Virus record (IMG/VR): IMGVR_UViG_3300021959_000028
Location: 1 to 64,000 of that record
Source of the DNA: a virus
Length of the DNA: 64,000 nt
Reading direction: 5' to 3' (one strand)
The translations under genes were made by a program, and so were the position numbers. The notes beneath the pieces were generated by a model. The model worked only from the letters and a program-made list of their open reading frames with translations, had not been told where the DNA came from and made no database searches. Position 1 is the stretch's first letter; every line of letters begins with the position of its first letter. Shown here one piece after another: positions 10,919 through 19,845 of the stretch.

Positions 10919-11361
10919 CTAAGAAGGCCGATACTTTTGTCAAACTGCAATCTCATTTGTTCTGCTATACTATAATCTAAATATATTAATGTACACTCAA
11001 TTTGTAGTCCGTTTTCATACTCGTCAACAACTACTTGGTTTGCAGTTACCCTTGGATCGTAGTTAATAATATCTTGTACATTTTTTACAATAATTTGTTT
11101 TAAATTTTCAGTTAACGGCTCATATAAAACGTCCCAAATAATTGTTCCAAATTCAGGATTTTCAAGTTTTTCGCCTTGTCTTATATGGAAATGATTTATA
11201 ATATCTTGCTTAATTATAGCAAAATCGTACAAGCGAAAATCTGTATTTTCTGGATTAACTGTACTAATTCCTCTATAGTTTGCACTAGCAACAGGCTTAG
11301 GACTTCTAGAGTTACTAGGAACTGTTACCCTCTTATATAAATTTTTCTCTAATGTACTCAT
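10915..11361 (-). CDS. 25: Baseplate wedge subunit gp25
   Basis: A 148-residue protein of the gp25/lysozyme-like baseplate family, close to T4 gp25 (132 residues). The conserved core is visible: LYDFAIIKQDIINHFHIRQG, then ENPEFGTIIWDVLYEP and YDPRV. Gp25 sits at the wedge centre, binds gp6 and gp53, and helps trigger sheath contraction from the baseplate. The gene begins one base into the gp5 stop codon (TAATG overlap), so the two are co-translated in the minus-strand late operon. Confidence 0.93.
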   Translation of the reverse strand: MSTLEKNLYKRVTVPSNSRSPKPVASANYRGISTVNPENTDFRLYDFAIIKQDIINHFHIRQGEKLENPEFGTIIWDVLYEPLTENLKQIIVKNVQDIINYDPRVTANQVVVDEYENGLQIECTLIYLDYSIAEQMRLQFDKSIGLLS

Positions 11362-13763
11362 TATGCTCTCCTAATCGCTTCTCTACCCAAGTTATAATAT
11401 TCGTCACCAGTAGTTCCGTATGCGTCTTGGCCGCCTTCACCTCTTGCCCAAGCCGATATCCCGCCTGCTCCTAACAAATGAGCTCCAAACAACAATCCTG
11501 CGATATGCTCTATATCATCGTTATCTGTAATAGCACCTCTTTGTCTTAAAACTCTCAAATTAAAGTTTGCGTTTTCAATAACAGCAATTTCTTGACAGTT
11601 ACCTTCATTACGCAACCAAGATTGGAAATTACTTGCACTATTTTTACCAGTCCAAACACTTGCATCTTGTAAAGCTCTGTTTCCTCTGTTGTATGTTCCA
11701 GCATTACAATAACCTAAAGTTTCAAGTGCAGCAGCACCAAATTGGTATTTTCCAGCAAATCCGATAGAATTAATTAATTCATATCTATTAGTACTTTCTC
11801 TAAATCCTAATGCTCCTGTCCAAGCTCTAGTTTGCTCCATCGTAAATCCATTTATAGGCTGTGGTACATCTCCTTGATTTGGCTCTCCAATTGATCCTGT
11901 AAATTCTTGTGCAGTTGCAGCACTTACTCCTGATTGGCTAGGAGGCGCTAAACGGTCTGCTCCTCCGCCGCCTGTTGATGATGGTGGAACTGATTGTGCT
12001 TGTGGATTATATCTTGATCCCGAACTTGTGCTATATCCACTTTTTCTAAAAGTGTCTTGCATCGGTGCAACTAAAGTTTCTGGTAATTGACCAGTTGCTT
12101 CTCTGTCAGTTTCTAAAGGTTTATATGCAATAGGGTTTAAGTTTTCGTGCTGCACATAAGGCTCATGTGTTGGCATACGCTTAACTATACTTTCTATTGT
12201 AAATGTAGTTAATGTTCCTGGTTCAACAGCAGGTAAGTTATGTCTTGTAAGGGGAATAACATCTGACGCACTCGCTGCTTGTGTGCCTGCAGATGATAAC
12301 CCACTATCTAAAAATATCTCACTAGCGTCAGCAGCAATAACACCAGATGCCTGCATTGATATGCTCGATCCTGATTGTTCGTAAATTCCGCTTCCTGCAA
12401 CAGTATGAGAACTTGTGCTTGTAGTTAAGTAATGCGATCCTCCAGCTTTATGATGGCTATCAACATTTACTGTAACATACAAATCTCCTAATATGTGCTC
12501 ATCACTTTGTCCTAGTACCGTTTTCTTAAAATTTTGTTCTACAAGTATATCTGTATCATACTTACTTTCAATATTAACACAGCCTGACAAGAATCCTCTA
12601 GAATCTGTTGGAGCATATTCGCTATATCTTGCACTTGCTCTAGCATTAATATTTCTTCCAGCTTCTAAATTAATATCTCTATTAGCAGTTATGTTTAAAT
12701 CTGCATCAGAATGTATACTAATACTATCTCTTCCATAAACATCTATTTTTCCATCGCTAGACATTTCTATCCAAGAAGTTCCTCTGCTATTAGCAATATA
12801 AATTAAATCTTCCGAATTATGCATTAAGATTTGATGGCCTGTTCTAGTTCTTAATCTTATATGCTCATTGTGAGGAATTGTTTTGTCTCCGCCTGTAGAA
12901 CCAGACTCTACATTTATGTATTTCGGAGGACCTTCGCTTGCATGTGTTTCTCTTAGGAACTTATCATCGCCGTCATCCATGACAAAACTGCTTCCGCCTA
13001 GGCGGTTTACAAATATGTTTGCTTTTTGATCGTGTTCTCCGTATAATCCCTTTGGAGCACCGTCTCTTTTATCAACCGGGCCTGGTGTACTCCAACCAAA
13101 AACCATACTTGGAACTTCTCGACGAGCACTAGTTGTTGTAGTTCCTCTAGTTTCGTCGCTTATTAAACCTTGTATTTCTAAACTTTGTGCAAAATCTTTA
13201 TTATAAGGTTTTCTAAATTGTGTAGGATCTCTTCCTGCGCCAGGATCAATTTGTTTATTAAATTCACCTACTGGTAATTTTTTACCTTGTAATTCATTAG
13301 GAACCGCAGTTGTAAGTTCTGTACTTGCACGACCATCAGGAACCATAAAGTTCATATATCTATCTTGTATACAACCTATCCAAAATCCTTGAGAAATATC
13401 GCCTTCGGCAAATACAACTAAAACTCTAGTATTCGGATCAGGAGGAACTGCCCACATTCCATAACTTTTTTGAGTATATTCGTAACCGTCATTTGCACTT
13501 GCATTACTAAATGCTGTTACACCATAAAACGGACTGAGATATCTAACTTCAATTAATTGTCCAGTTCTTTCAGGTGCTGCACCACTTTTAGTTTTCTTTA
13601 AAAGTTCTACTTTTAATGCACCCATATATTGCGGATCAAGATGACTAACAACAATTGCTTCATAAGGACCTGGATCCATACGTCCGCTAGTACGGGCGCC
13701 ACCTGTTAAGTGTGCTGCCTGAGCTGTTTGTGTTGCACCTTTTATCCTACTGGTATCTGGCAT
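11361..13763 (-). CDS. 5: Baseplate hub and tail-lysozyme protein gp5 with C-terminal lysozyme-like domain
   Basis: An 800-residue spike/hub protein. Residues about 30-150 form the gp5-type OB-fold (YEAIVVSHLDPQYMGALKVE, then YGMWAVPPDPNTRVLVVFAEGD). The middle (about 290-500) holds short-period repeats typical of the triple-stranded beta-helix needle (IRLRTRTGHQILMHNS, then INLEAGRNINARAS). After a Pro/Ser/Gly linker, the last 160 residues form a separate domain with GFRESTNRYE and GKYQFGAAALETLGY, resembling lytic transglycosylase/lysozyme-like folds with the Glu of GFRES as candidate catalytic acid. T4 gp5 instead carries its lysozyme in the middle of the chain. Expected role: puncturing the outer membrane and cutting peptidoglycan. 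The enzyme class is inferred from motif shape. Confidence 0.85.
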   Translation of the reverse strand: MPDTSRIKGATQTAQAAHLTGGARTSGRMDPGPYEAIVVSHLDPQYMGALKVELLKKTKSGAAPERTGQLIEVRYLSPFYGVTAFSNASANDGYEYTQKSYGMWAVPPDPNTRVLVVFAEGDISQGFWIGCIQDRYMNFMVPDGRASTELTTAVPNELQGKKLPVGEFNKQIDPGAGRDPTQFRKPYNKDFAQSLEIQGLISDETRGTTTTSARREVPSMVFGWSTPGPVDKRDGAPKGLYGEHDQKANIFVNRLGGSSFVMDDGDDKFLRETHASEGPPKYINVESGSTGGDKTIPHNEHIRLRTRTGHQILMHNSEDLIYIANSRGTSWIEMSSDGKIDVYGRDSISIHSDADLNITANRDINLEAGRNINARASARYSEYAPTDSRGFLSGCVNIESKYDTDILVEQNFKKTVLGQSDEHILGDLYVTVNVDSHHKAGGSHYLTTSTSSHTVAGSGIYEQSGSSISMQASGVIAADASEIFLDSGLSSAGTQAASASDVIPLTRHNLPAVEPGTLTTFTIESIVKRMPTHEPYVQHENLNPIAYKPLETDREATGQLPETLVAPMQDTFRKSGYSTSSGSRYNPQAQSVPPSSTGGGGADRLAPPSQSGVSAATAQEFTGSIGEPNQGDVPQPINGFTMEQTRAWTGALGFRESTNRYELINSIGFAGKYQFGAAALETLGYCNAGTYNRGNRALQDASVWTGKNSASNFQSWLRNEGNCQEIAVIENANFNLRVLRQRGAITDNDDIEHIAGLLFGAHLLGAGGISAWARGEGGQDAYGTTGDEYYNLGREAIRRA

Positions 13764-14338
13764 TAAAATCCTCTCCTAGGGTCGTTAAAGTCAGCACTAT
13801 TCTGATCATTAATACTCTGCCTTAGTGCTGCTGTGCTTTGTGCATCATAAGTTGTACCTTGGTCTGCATTATCATTATTTACAATAACTTCTTGCGGTCC
13901 TGACGGAGTGTTGACTATTCTAGTTTCAGGTGCAGATATTGACTCGGCACCGCCGCCGGCTTGTCCTCCTGAGTTAGGAACATATGTTGATCCAGTACCA
14001 GATGTTGCAGCCTGAACTTTCAGTCCAGTAAGCTGTATGCGTAAATCATCTCCAGGTTCCATAGGATCATAAGGCCTAATAGTAGATGCTTGTGCAGCAG
14101 CTGGAGTTGCATATGGTGCTCCGCCTGTTGTATTAGTTACAGGTGTAGTTACAGGAGCAATACCATTTACACCTGATTCTGAAGGTGCTACATTTGATGC
14201 ATTTGTTCTAGCTGCACGAGCATCATCAGAATGATCTGTACCGGTTTGTCCAACAGCTGGAGGTGCAGTTTGTTGCCCTCTTTGATCAGTTGCGCCAGGT
14301 CTTTGGTCAGGGCCTCTAGGATCTAATGTATCTACCAT
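13763..14338 (-). CDS. Low-complexity protein between hub protein and gp5, unknown function
   Basis: A 191-residue protein rich in Pro, Thr, Gly, Ala, Asn and Gln, with no recognisable domain, membrane segment or cysteine pattern. It looks mostly disordered apart from a short ordered-looking stretch (DDLRIQLTGLKVQA, about residues 98-111). It starts 5 bp after the hub gene stop and its stop overlaps the gp5 start, so it is embedded in the baseplate operon and is probably a virion or hub-assembly component. The overlap architecture on both sides is the main reason to believe it is real. Confidence 0.75.
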   Translation of the reverse strand: MVDTLDPRGPDQRPGATDQRGQQTAPPAVGQTGTDHSDDARAARTNASNVAPSESGVNGIAPVTTPVTNTTGGAPYATPAAAQASTIRPYDPMEPGDDLRIQLTGLKVQAATSGTGSTYVPNSGGQAGGGAESISAPETRIVNTPSGPQEVIVNNDNADQGTTYDAQSTAALRQSINDQNSADFNDPRRGF

Positions 14339-14343
14339 CTATT

Positions 14344-17300
14344 TTACCCCGATCTTCCTGGCGGTATTCTACCGTCTCTTGCACCTGTATATGTGCCGCC
14401 TTCGTTAGCACCTGCTGAGAAGTGCATCGCATCTTTAGAACTACGCCATGCACCGCCCCAACCTAAACCGTGTTTTGCTGCTAATGCTCTCATTAAACTT
14501 CCTGTACCGTTTGCTGGCATATCTGTAACAAGTGGACCTGGCTTCATGTGACCGTTTTGTGCAGGGTTAATATCAATAGCAAGTCCCATACTGTGCCAAC
14601 TTCGTGTTCCTGTACCTGCAATATTTCTGTCTGATAGACCACCTATACTTCTAATTTCGTATCCTAATTCACCTTCAAGTTCGTCTACTAAACCTTGGAA
14701 ATTTTCTGCATATAATTGAGCAACTGTTGCTGTTCTACCACCAGGAGTTCTAATTGTTGCTGTAGGACCTTCAGCTCCTGAATTACCAGGAACCGGAGTT
14801 GGAGCAGCAGTGCCTCCTGTTGAACCTAAACTCTGAGCACTTGAAGGGCCAGTTCCAGAACCACCTCCTGCACCGCCCCCTGGAACAGCAGCACCAGTTC
14901 CATTTGTAGCAGGGCCTCCAGGTGTTCCTGCTACACCAGCAGTACCTTCGTTGACTCTTCCTAATTCTGTTGTTGTTCCTTGTTGTGATATTAATCTCTC
15001 ATTTGCAGCACCTTCGAGATTTTGATTTCGAACACGCAACATTTTTAATTCTTGTGTAAATCTTCCATTGTTAAATTTATGTAGGACTTCAAGTACTTGA
15101 TACAATCCTCCAAAATTTTGTAAATCAGTAATTATATCTTCTTGAAAAACCATTAAACCTGTAGACTCATTATAATCAATAGGAGTTCTAAATTTTAATA
15201 ATGCATGTACTTGACTATATTGATAATCAATGCCGCCATCAGCAGTAATATTAATACTAGGTCCTGCGGCAGCGGTGTAATTACCTACTCCAGTATCCGG
15301 AATGTAATAAGGATCTCCCCAAATTTCCATATCAACTTGCAGTAAGTCTACACCATCTAAAATAGTACCATGGAATTGTCGAGCAATTTGTTCTGCTACA
15401 TTAGAATCATACGAGCCGCCTGCGCCCATTGACGCTCCACTTCCGAGGTATGCTTTTGCACCTTCTTGTGCTGCGCCTGCAGGTGTTCCCATCTGAGCAG
15501 GAACTTCTGTTATAGCACTAGTGTTATCAGAACCCCCTGTGTTAGTACCTCTGTTAGAGTTTCCTAAACCTGCATTTATCATATCGTAAAAAGCAGCCTT
15601 AAACTCAAAATCTAAACTAAGAATATCTCTATTAAGACCAGTATATACATAATTGTATTCTTTAACTACTTGTCTAGATAAGTTTGACGTGTTTGGTGTT
15701 GGATTATCTGGTGTACTAAATTTATCAGAACTTACCATATAAGGAACTACTTTGTAAACATAAATTCTAGGTTTACGTCCAAGAATTGATTCAGTAGCAG
15801 GTGCAGAAATTGGATAAACTTCTGATTCAACCTTAAACCAAGGTATGTTACCATCTTGGTTTATTAAAGTCATTGCTGTCCTACCATAATCGCTAATAAG
15901 TACCATCTCTTCTATGATTTCTTGTATTGTCATATTTTGAGGAAATTTAAAAGTTCTATTTGTATTCGATATAGTTAATTCGATTCCGTTTCTACTAAAA
16001 ACACCTGTCTCTTCATTAAGTGTAAATCCAGCATGTCCGAACGGATTATCGCCCGAAGCATTAAAGTCAGTAATAATTTGAGAATTACCAATAGGATTTA
16101 CATCAGATATTCCTTGTAAATTTAGACTATCAAACAGTTGAGATGCTTCTTGCGAAACACTTGCAGTTAAAGTAGAGCTGTCTAATCCTGCTGCTCTTGC
16201 AAGAGCCGGATCAACTTGTCCTCGACCATATCCTACTCCAGCAACTTGGTTAGTGATTCCAGCATACCAATCTGTAACTACACTTTGCAAGTTATTTCTG
16301 AATTCTTCTCCACGTCTTTCAGCAACTTGTTCAGCTGCTGATAATAATCCAGGATCTACCGTTGCAGACCCTCCTACTGAACTAGATGGTGTATCTTGTT
16401 GATTTTCTCTAGTTAGAGGAAATGTTATCAAATACAAATCAGCTCTGTCAATATTAGTCGATTCTTCAAATGATTGCTGTCTCTCGTTAATTGTAGATGC
16501 TAAACTTGCTGTTCCAAATCCTAACGATTCTGCAACAGTTGGTCCTGTAAAATTTGTTTCAAAAGGAATTCGTTGGACTTCGTCTGAAAACGCATGATCG
16601 TTTATCGGAACTGCCTCAACTGTATAAACCGATCCTGCACCGTCAACACTAAACTCTGCATTAATAAGTCTAAAAGGAATATTTTTAGTTGTGTCTTCAA
16701 TGTTTTGCGGGTTTCCGTTATTTTCGTCAAACCCTACAAATTGTATAGTTAACAAATAATTTGCATCTGTATGGTTTGCATAACCGCAGGCCGTTGCTGC
16801 ACCTTGCATAGATAATAACCATTGTCCAATACTGTAAGGTTCTATAATTTTAAAACTAATTTTTGTTCCGGTTGAAACACCTGATGATCTATTAGGACTT
16901 AATACACTTTTAAGTTCAACATCATCGATAAAATATTCTACTCTTCTTCCAGATGCTAACTCAAAATAATTTTGTACTCGTTTACCATTTATGCCACCGC
17001 CGCCAGATCTTAAAACTGTAACAGCCGGTCCGCCAGATCTATAAGAACTAGGAGAGACTACTTGATCATCTGACAAACAACCAATAGTAAAAATACAGTT
17101 ATAAGAAGCATAATTTTCTAAAGGATTGCCTAGTCGTACATTTGGTCCTGGAGTATTAGATATTACACTTCCAGAACCTCCTGATGCTTGAAAAGAGTTA
17201 CCTGTAATTCCTACAAGTTCAGAAAATGTACTTGCAACTGCACCTCCAAGTGCGCCAATGGGATTACTTGCAGCATTTCCAAGAAATGCACTGACCGAAG

Positions 17301-17583
17301 ATACTGCTGAACTAACACTAAAGTTGGGCATAAATTCTCTAAGGTCTCCTGTTTGAAGTCCTTGTTGTACTTGTCCAAAAGAAGATTGTACTTGAGAAAC
17401 TGTTGACTCTACATCTCCAGCAAACGAAGAAGCTTGGTCTTCAAGAACTCTAACATTATTAGATAAAAAACTTCCTGTATCTCTAAATAAAGAATTTCCA
17501 AAGTCTGATACACTATTAAACGAAGCACCTAAATCGTTAGTTAGAGTATTAATTTTGTTGCTTATAATATTACCTATGTTCAT
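14344..17583 (-). CDS. Baseplate hub protein with C-terminal M15-type peptidase domain
   Basis: A 1079-residue protein. The N-terminal half has YASYNCIFTIGCLSDDQ, YSIGQWLLSMQ and other hub-like segments, and by position (between gp53 and gp5) it is the likely functional counterpart of T4 gp27. A Gly/Ala/Pro-rich linker (about 880-950) leads to a C-terminal domain with SWHSMGLAIDINP and MHFS. His997, Asp1004 and His1054 fit the zinc-ligand pattern of M15/VanY-type D-Ala-D-Ala or L-Ala-D-Glu peptidases. T4 gp27 has no such domain. The gene overlaps the gp53 stop by one base. The hub assignment is by synteny; the peptidase assignment is by motif and is the firmer of the two. Confidence 0.8.
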   Translation of the reverse strand: MNIGNIISNKINTLTNDLGASFNSVSDFGNSLFRDTGSFLSNNVRVLEDQASSFAGDVESTVSQVQSSFGQVQQGLQTGDLREFMPNFSVSSAVSSVSAFLGNAASNPIGALGGAVASTFSELVGITGNSFQASGGSGSVISNTPGPNVRLGNPLENYASYNCIFTIGCLSDDQVVSPSSYRSGGPAVTVLRSGGGGINGKRVQNYFELASGRRVEYFIDDVELKSVLSPNRSSGVSTGTKISFKIIEPYSIGQWLLSMQGAATACGYANHTDANYLLTIQFVGFDENNGNPQNIEDTTKNIPFRLINAEFSVDGAGSVYTVEAVPINDHAFSDEVQRIPFETNFTGPTVAESLGFGTASLASTINERQQSFEESTNIDRADLYLITFPLTRENQQDTPSSSVGGSATVDPGLLSAAEQVAERRGEEFRNNLQSVVTDWYAGITNQVAGVGYGRGQVDPALARAAGLDSSTLTASVSQEASQLFDSLNLQGISDVNPIGNSQIITDFNASGDNPFGHAGFTLNEETGVFSRNGIELTISNTNRTFKFPQNMTIQEIIEEMVLISDYGRTAMTLINQDGNIPWFKVESEVYPISAPATESILGRKPRIYVYKVVPYMVSSDKFSTPDNPTPNTSNLSRQVVKEYNYVYTGLNRDILSLDFEFKAAFYDMINAGLGNSNRGTNTGGSDNTSAITEVPAQMGTPAGAAQEGAKAYLGSGASMGAGGSYDSNVAEQIARQFHGTILDGVDLLQVDMEIWGDPYYIPDTGVGNYTAAAGPSINITADGGIDYQYSQVHALLKFRTPIDYNESTGLMVFQEDIITDLQNFGGLYQVLEVLHKFNNGRFTQELKMLRVRNQNLEGAANERLISQQGTTTELGRVNEGTAGVAGTPGGPATNGTGAAVPGGGAGGGSGTGPSSAQSLGSTGGTAAPTPVPGNSGAEGPTATIRTPGGRTATVAQLYAENFQGLVDELEGELGYEIRSIGGLSDRNIAGTGTRSWHSMGLAIDINPAQNGHMKPGPLVTDMPANGTGSLMRALAAKHGLGWGGAWRSSKDAMHFSAGANEGGTYTGARDGRIPPGRSG

Positions 17584-17885
17584 TATATGTTTAATACCTT
17601 TTTGACATTTTCGGGTCTTGGCAAATATATTGTTGTTCCTGCTACAAAATCAAAAATTGGATCTTTAATTGTATCCATATTTCTTTGTGCAAATATCCAC
17701 CAAAGCTTTGAATTTTTGTAGTAGTCGTAGGCTAACAAATCTGGTCTATAAGTGTACTGAGTTTCTATTGTATACAACAAATCATCAGGAGAACTTGGAA
17801 CTGGTCTAATACGCATTAGATCTAATGTTCCTTGTTTATTAAAAGGAGTTGTATGATAGGGACTTGTTGCTTTATATCTTGCCAT
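17583..17885 (-). CDS. 53: Baseplate wedge subunit gp53
   Basis: A 100-residue protein with the gp53 signature: YTYRPDLLAYDYYKNSKLWW, then the FAQRN and GTTIYLP motifs. The C-terminal part resembles a LysM-like fold. It is about half the size of T4 gp53 (196 residues), as in other marine T4-like phages. Gp53 clamps gp6 and gp25 at the centre of the wedge. One-base TAATG overlaps join it to gp48 upstream and the hub gene downstream. Confidence 0.88.
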   Translation of the reverse strand: MARYKATSPYHTTPFNKQGTLDLMRIRPVPSSPDDLLYTIETQYTYRPDLLAYDYYKNSKLWWIFAQRNMDTIKDPIFDFVAGTTIYLPRPENVKKVLNI

Positions 17886-18877
17886 TAGATAAATCCTTGT
17901 CCGTTAGTTACATATGATCCATTTACAAAGTTTGACAAACTAAAGGAACTAGTAGTATTTCTGCTGTAAGTAGGTCTTACAGTAACCGATATTAAACTTT
18001 GTGTAGGTGCCCATGCTGTTGAGCCACTAGTTCCGCCTTGTCCAGACATGTTTACAGCAACATAATCAACATCGCCTTGCATATCAACTGTAAAGTTTGT
18101 AATTACAACAGGAACATCTTTAAAGACATAATCACCATAACCGTTCAATCTTACAATCGGAGGAGGATTACCTAAATTTTCGCCGGAACCATAAAACATC
18201 TTAGTAATACTTCTTAGATAATGCACTGCACCTATCCAATATTTTCCTTCTTCTTGGGTTTGTACAGTAAATTCTCCAGTAATAACAATATCATCAACTT
18301 GACTGTTTTCGTAAACTTGAAATGGATAATTTGTGTGTACAGGATGTAAAGAATTATAGTTTGCACTATGTCCTAGTATAATAGTAGGCGTGTACGGCCA
18401 ACAAAAACCGCCAGTTTCTTGCAATGGAGCAATTAAGTTCGAACTACTAAATGATCCTATTCCTGAAGGTAAACTTAATTTTACTCTCCAGTCGCCGCCA
18501 GCGCCTGTTGCTTTAAATTCTGCAGATACTGGAGTATTATCTAACCTTTCAGAATTTAACAACTGCTGAGAACGCACTGCGGATGCTAATCCATTAGGAG
18601 AACTGTTTGATCCGAAAAAACTTTCAATATTGTTTATAGAATTTCCTACAAAATTATTAGTTCCTTGATTAACTAAACTTGTTAGAGGATTGTTAGCACC
18701 TAAAACATTTTCAGCAGTAGATTGTAAAGAAGCAGAAGTTATGTTTGCAAAATCGCTTCCGATTTGCTGTATAGCTGATTGTTGTGCTTCTTGTAACCGG
18801 TTAGATGCAGAAGCAAAAAAGCTCTGTCCTGCATTCTGAACAGACCCGACTACGTTGTTGAATAAATTAAATGCCAT
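17885..18877 (-). CDS. 48: Baseplate tail-tube cap protein gp48
   Basis: A 330-residue protein resembling T4 gp48, which caps the hub and nucleates the tail tube. The central region carries DWRVKLSLPSGIGSF, FCWPYTPTIILGHSANY and TWAPTQSLISVTVRPTYSR, typical of cyanophage gp48. The N-terminal 90 residues are Asn/Ser/Gln-rich and probably helical. It is the first gene of the minus-strand baseplate operon. A strong AGGAGA ribosome-binding site lies 7-8 nt upstream of the ATG. Confidence 0.85.
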   Translation of the reverse strand: MAFNLFNNVVGSVQNAGQSFFASASNRLQEAQQSAIQQIGSDFANITSASLQSTAENVLGANNPLTSLVNQGTNNFVGNSINNIESFFGSNSSPNGLASAVRSQQLLNSERLDNTPVSAEFKATGAGGDWRVKLSLPSGIGSFSSSNLIAPLQETGGFCWPYTPTIILGHSANYNSLHPVHTNYPFQVYENSQVDDIVITGEFTVQTQEEGKYWIGAVHYLRSITKMFYGSGENLGNPPPIVRLNGYGDYVFKDVPVVITNFTVDMQGDVDYVAVNMSGQGGTSGSTAWAPTQSLISVTVRPTYSRNTTSSFSLSNFVNGSYVTNGQGFI

Positions 18878-18883
18878 AAAGGT

Positions 18884-18903
18884 TCTCCTATAACATTATT
18901 TAG
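18884..18903 (-). promoter_or_regulatory. Leader and weak late-promoter-like motif of baseplate operon
   Basis: On the minus strand CTAAATAA (18896-18903) followed by ATAGGAGAA lies directly upstream of gp48. The motif is a degenerate version of the late consensus and leaves a leader of about 10-15 nt. It is the only candidate I see for the whole baseplate operon and shares its region with the divergent gp55 promoter. Confidence 0.35.
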
Positions 18904-18938
18904 TTGACAAAATTAACTACGTATATTATAATAAATAC
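18904..18938 (+). promoter_or_regulatory. Consensus sigma70-type early promoter overlapping a late-type motif, for gp55
   Basis: TTGACA (18904-18909) and TATAAT (18927-18932) are separated by exactly 17 bp, a perfect sigma70 match. The last bases of the -10 box are also the start of ATAAATAC (18931-18938), the late motif seen throughout the window. A transcript would begin near 18940, just ahead of the AGGAG site for gp55. Confidence 0.8.
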
Positions 18939-18957
18939 AATTATCCAGGAGATCATA

Positions 18958-19782
18958 GTGAGAAAAAGAAACTACCTTAATAACAAAGACTTACTTCTCG
19001 AAATACACAAATCAAAAAATACGTTTAATAGTTATACAGATCCAGACTTTGCAGATTATGACATAATTTTGCCAAGTATTGAGAAAATTAACATTAGAAC
19101 TATAGCAGAAGCAAAGAGAAACAAAGCAAAAAAACTATCTACCGAAGCATACGAAACTCGTAAAATGGCAGGAGAGCGGGTAAAACAAGCAGAATGCGAG
19201 GTTGATTACAAATCTATTACAAAAGAAGAACTTATCTTTCGAATTATGTCATTTGACCATATACCTGAAGAACCAGGACGGAAGAAAAATCCAAAAACAG
19301 TAGCTGATACAAAAACAAAATTAAATTTTCCTCCTTTTCAGCACTATAAATTTGACGATGATGGAAACTTACAATGTGTAGGCAAGAGTCACTGGATCGG
19401 AGGAATGGAAAACGGACATTTTTCAAAAGATCACGGTCAAGCAACTAACAAACTTGCAATGATGTGGTTAAAATTAGTAGATCGCTATGCTACTCGTGGT
19501 AATGTACGAGGTTATACTTACAATGACGAGATGAAAGGTCAAGCAATTGTACAGTTAGCACAGATTGGTTTGCAATTTGACGAGTCAAAGTCTAACAATC
19601 CATTTGCATACTACACTGCCGCAGTTACAAACTCATTTGTCCGGGTTATTAATCTCGAAAAACGTAATCAAAATATTCGCGACGACATTTTAGAGATGAA
19701 TGATTTAAATCCAAGCCATACACGATTGCACAATGCAGAATGGGAAGCAGCTATCAAACGAGAAGAAACTAATAATAATTAA
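18958..19782 (+). CDS. 55: Late-transcription sigma factor gp55
   Basis: The protein matches T4 gp55, the sigma factor that directs host RNA polymerase to late promoters together with gp33 and the gp45 clamp. I chose the GTG start at 18958 (VRKRNYLNNKDLLLEIHKSK) because AGGAG sits 7-8 nt upstream and the N-terminus aligns with gp55. The longer frame from TTG at 18904 begins inside the -35 box and cannot be the start. The product is 274 residues (T4: 185), extended mainly after residue 60 by a basic stretch (EAKRNKAKKL). The region WLKLVDRYATRGNVRGY to NPFAYYTAAVTNSFVRVIN is the sigma-2-like core that recognises the late -10 element. It heads the early operon with gp47 and gp46. Confidence 0.9.
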   Translation: MRKRNYLNNKDLLLEIHKSKNTFNSYTDPDFADYDIILPSIEKINIRTIAEAKRNKAKKLSTEAYETRKMAGERVKQAECEVDYKSITKEELIFRIMSFDHIPEEPGRKKNPKTVADTKTKLNFPPFQHYKFDDDGNLQCVGKSHWIGGMENGHFSKDHGQATNKLAMMWLKLVDRYATRGNVRGYTYNDEMKGQAIVQLAQIGLQFDESKSNNPFAYYTAAVTNSFVRVINLEKRNQNIRDDILEMNDLNPSHTRLHNAEWEAAIKREETNNN

Positions 19783-19786
19783 TCGG

Positions 19787-19815
19787 TTGACTTTCAGCAT
19801 ATAATGCTGTATGCT
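19787..19815 (+). promoter_or_regulatory. Possible second early promoter with hairpin, upstream of gp47
   Basis: TTGACT (19787-19792) and TATGCT (19810-19815) are 17 bp apart, a fair sigma70 match. The spacer contains a perfect 6-bp inverted repeat, CAGCAT and ATGCTG around ATA (19795-19809), which could be an operator or a small hairpin. An AAGAGGT ribosome-binding site follows, before the TTG start of gp47. Confidence 0.45.
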
Positions 19816-19845
19816 ATACAAACGTAAAGCTAAGAGGTAATTTTC

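Noticed and set aside
18904-18957. N-terminal extension of gp55 from the TTG at 18904
   Set aside because: It begins inside the -35 box of a consensus promoter and runs through the -10 box. The GTG at 18958 has a proper ribosome-binding site and matches the family N-terminus.
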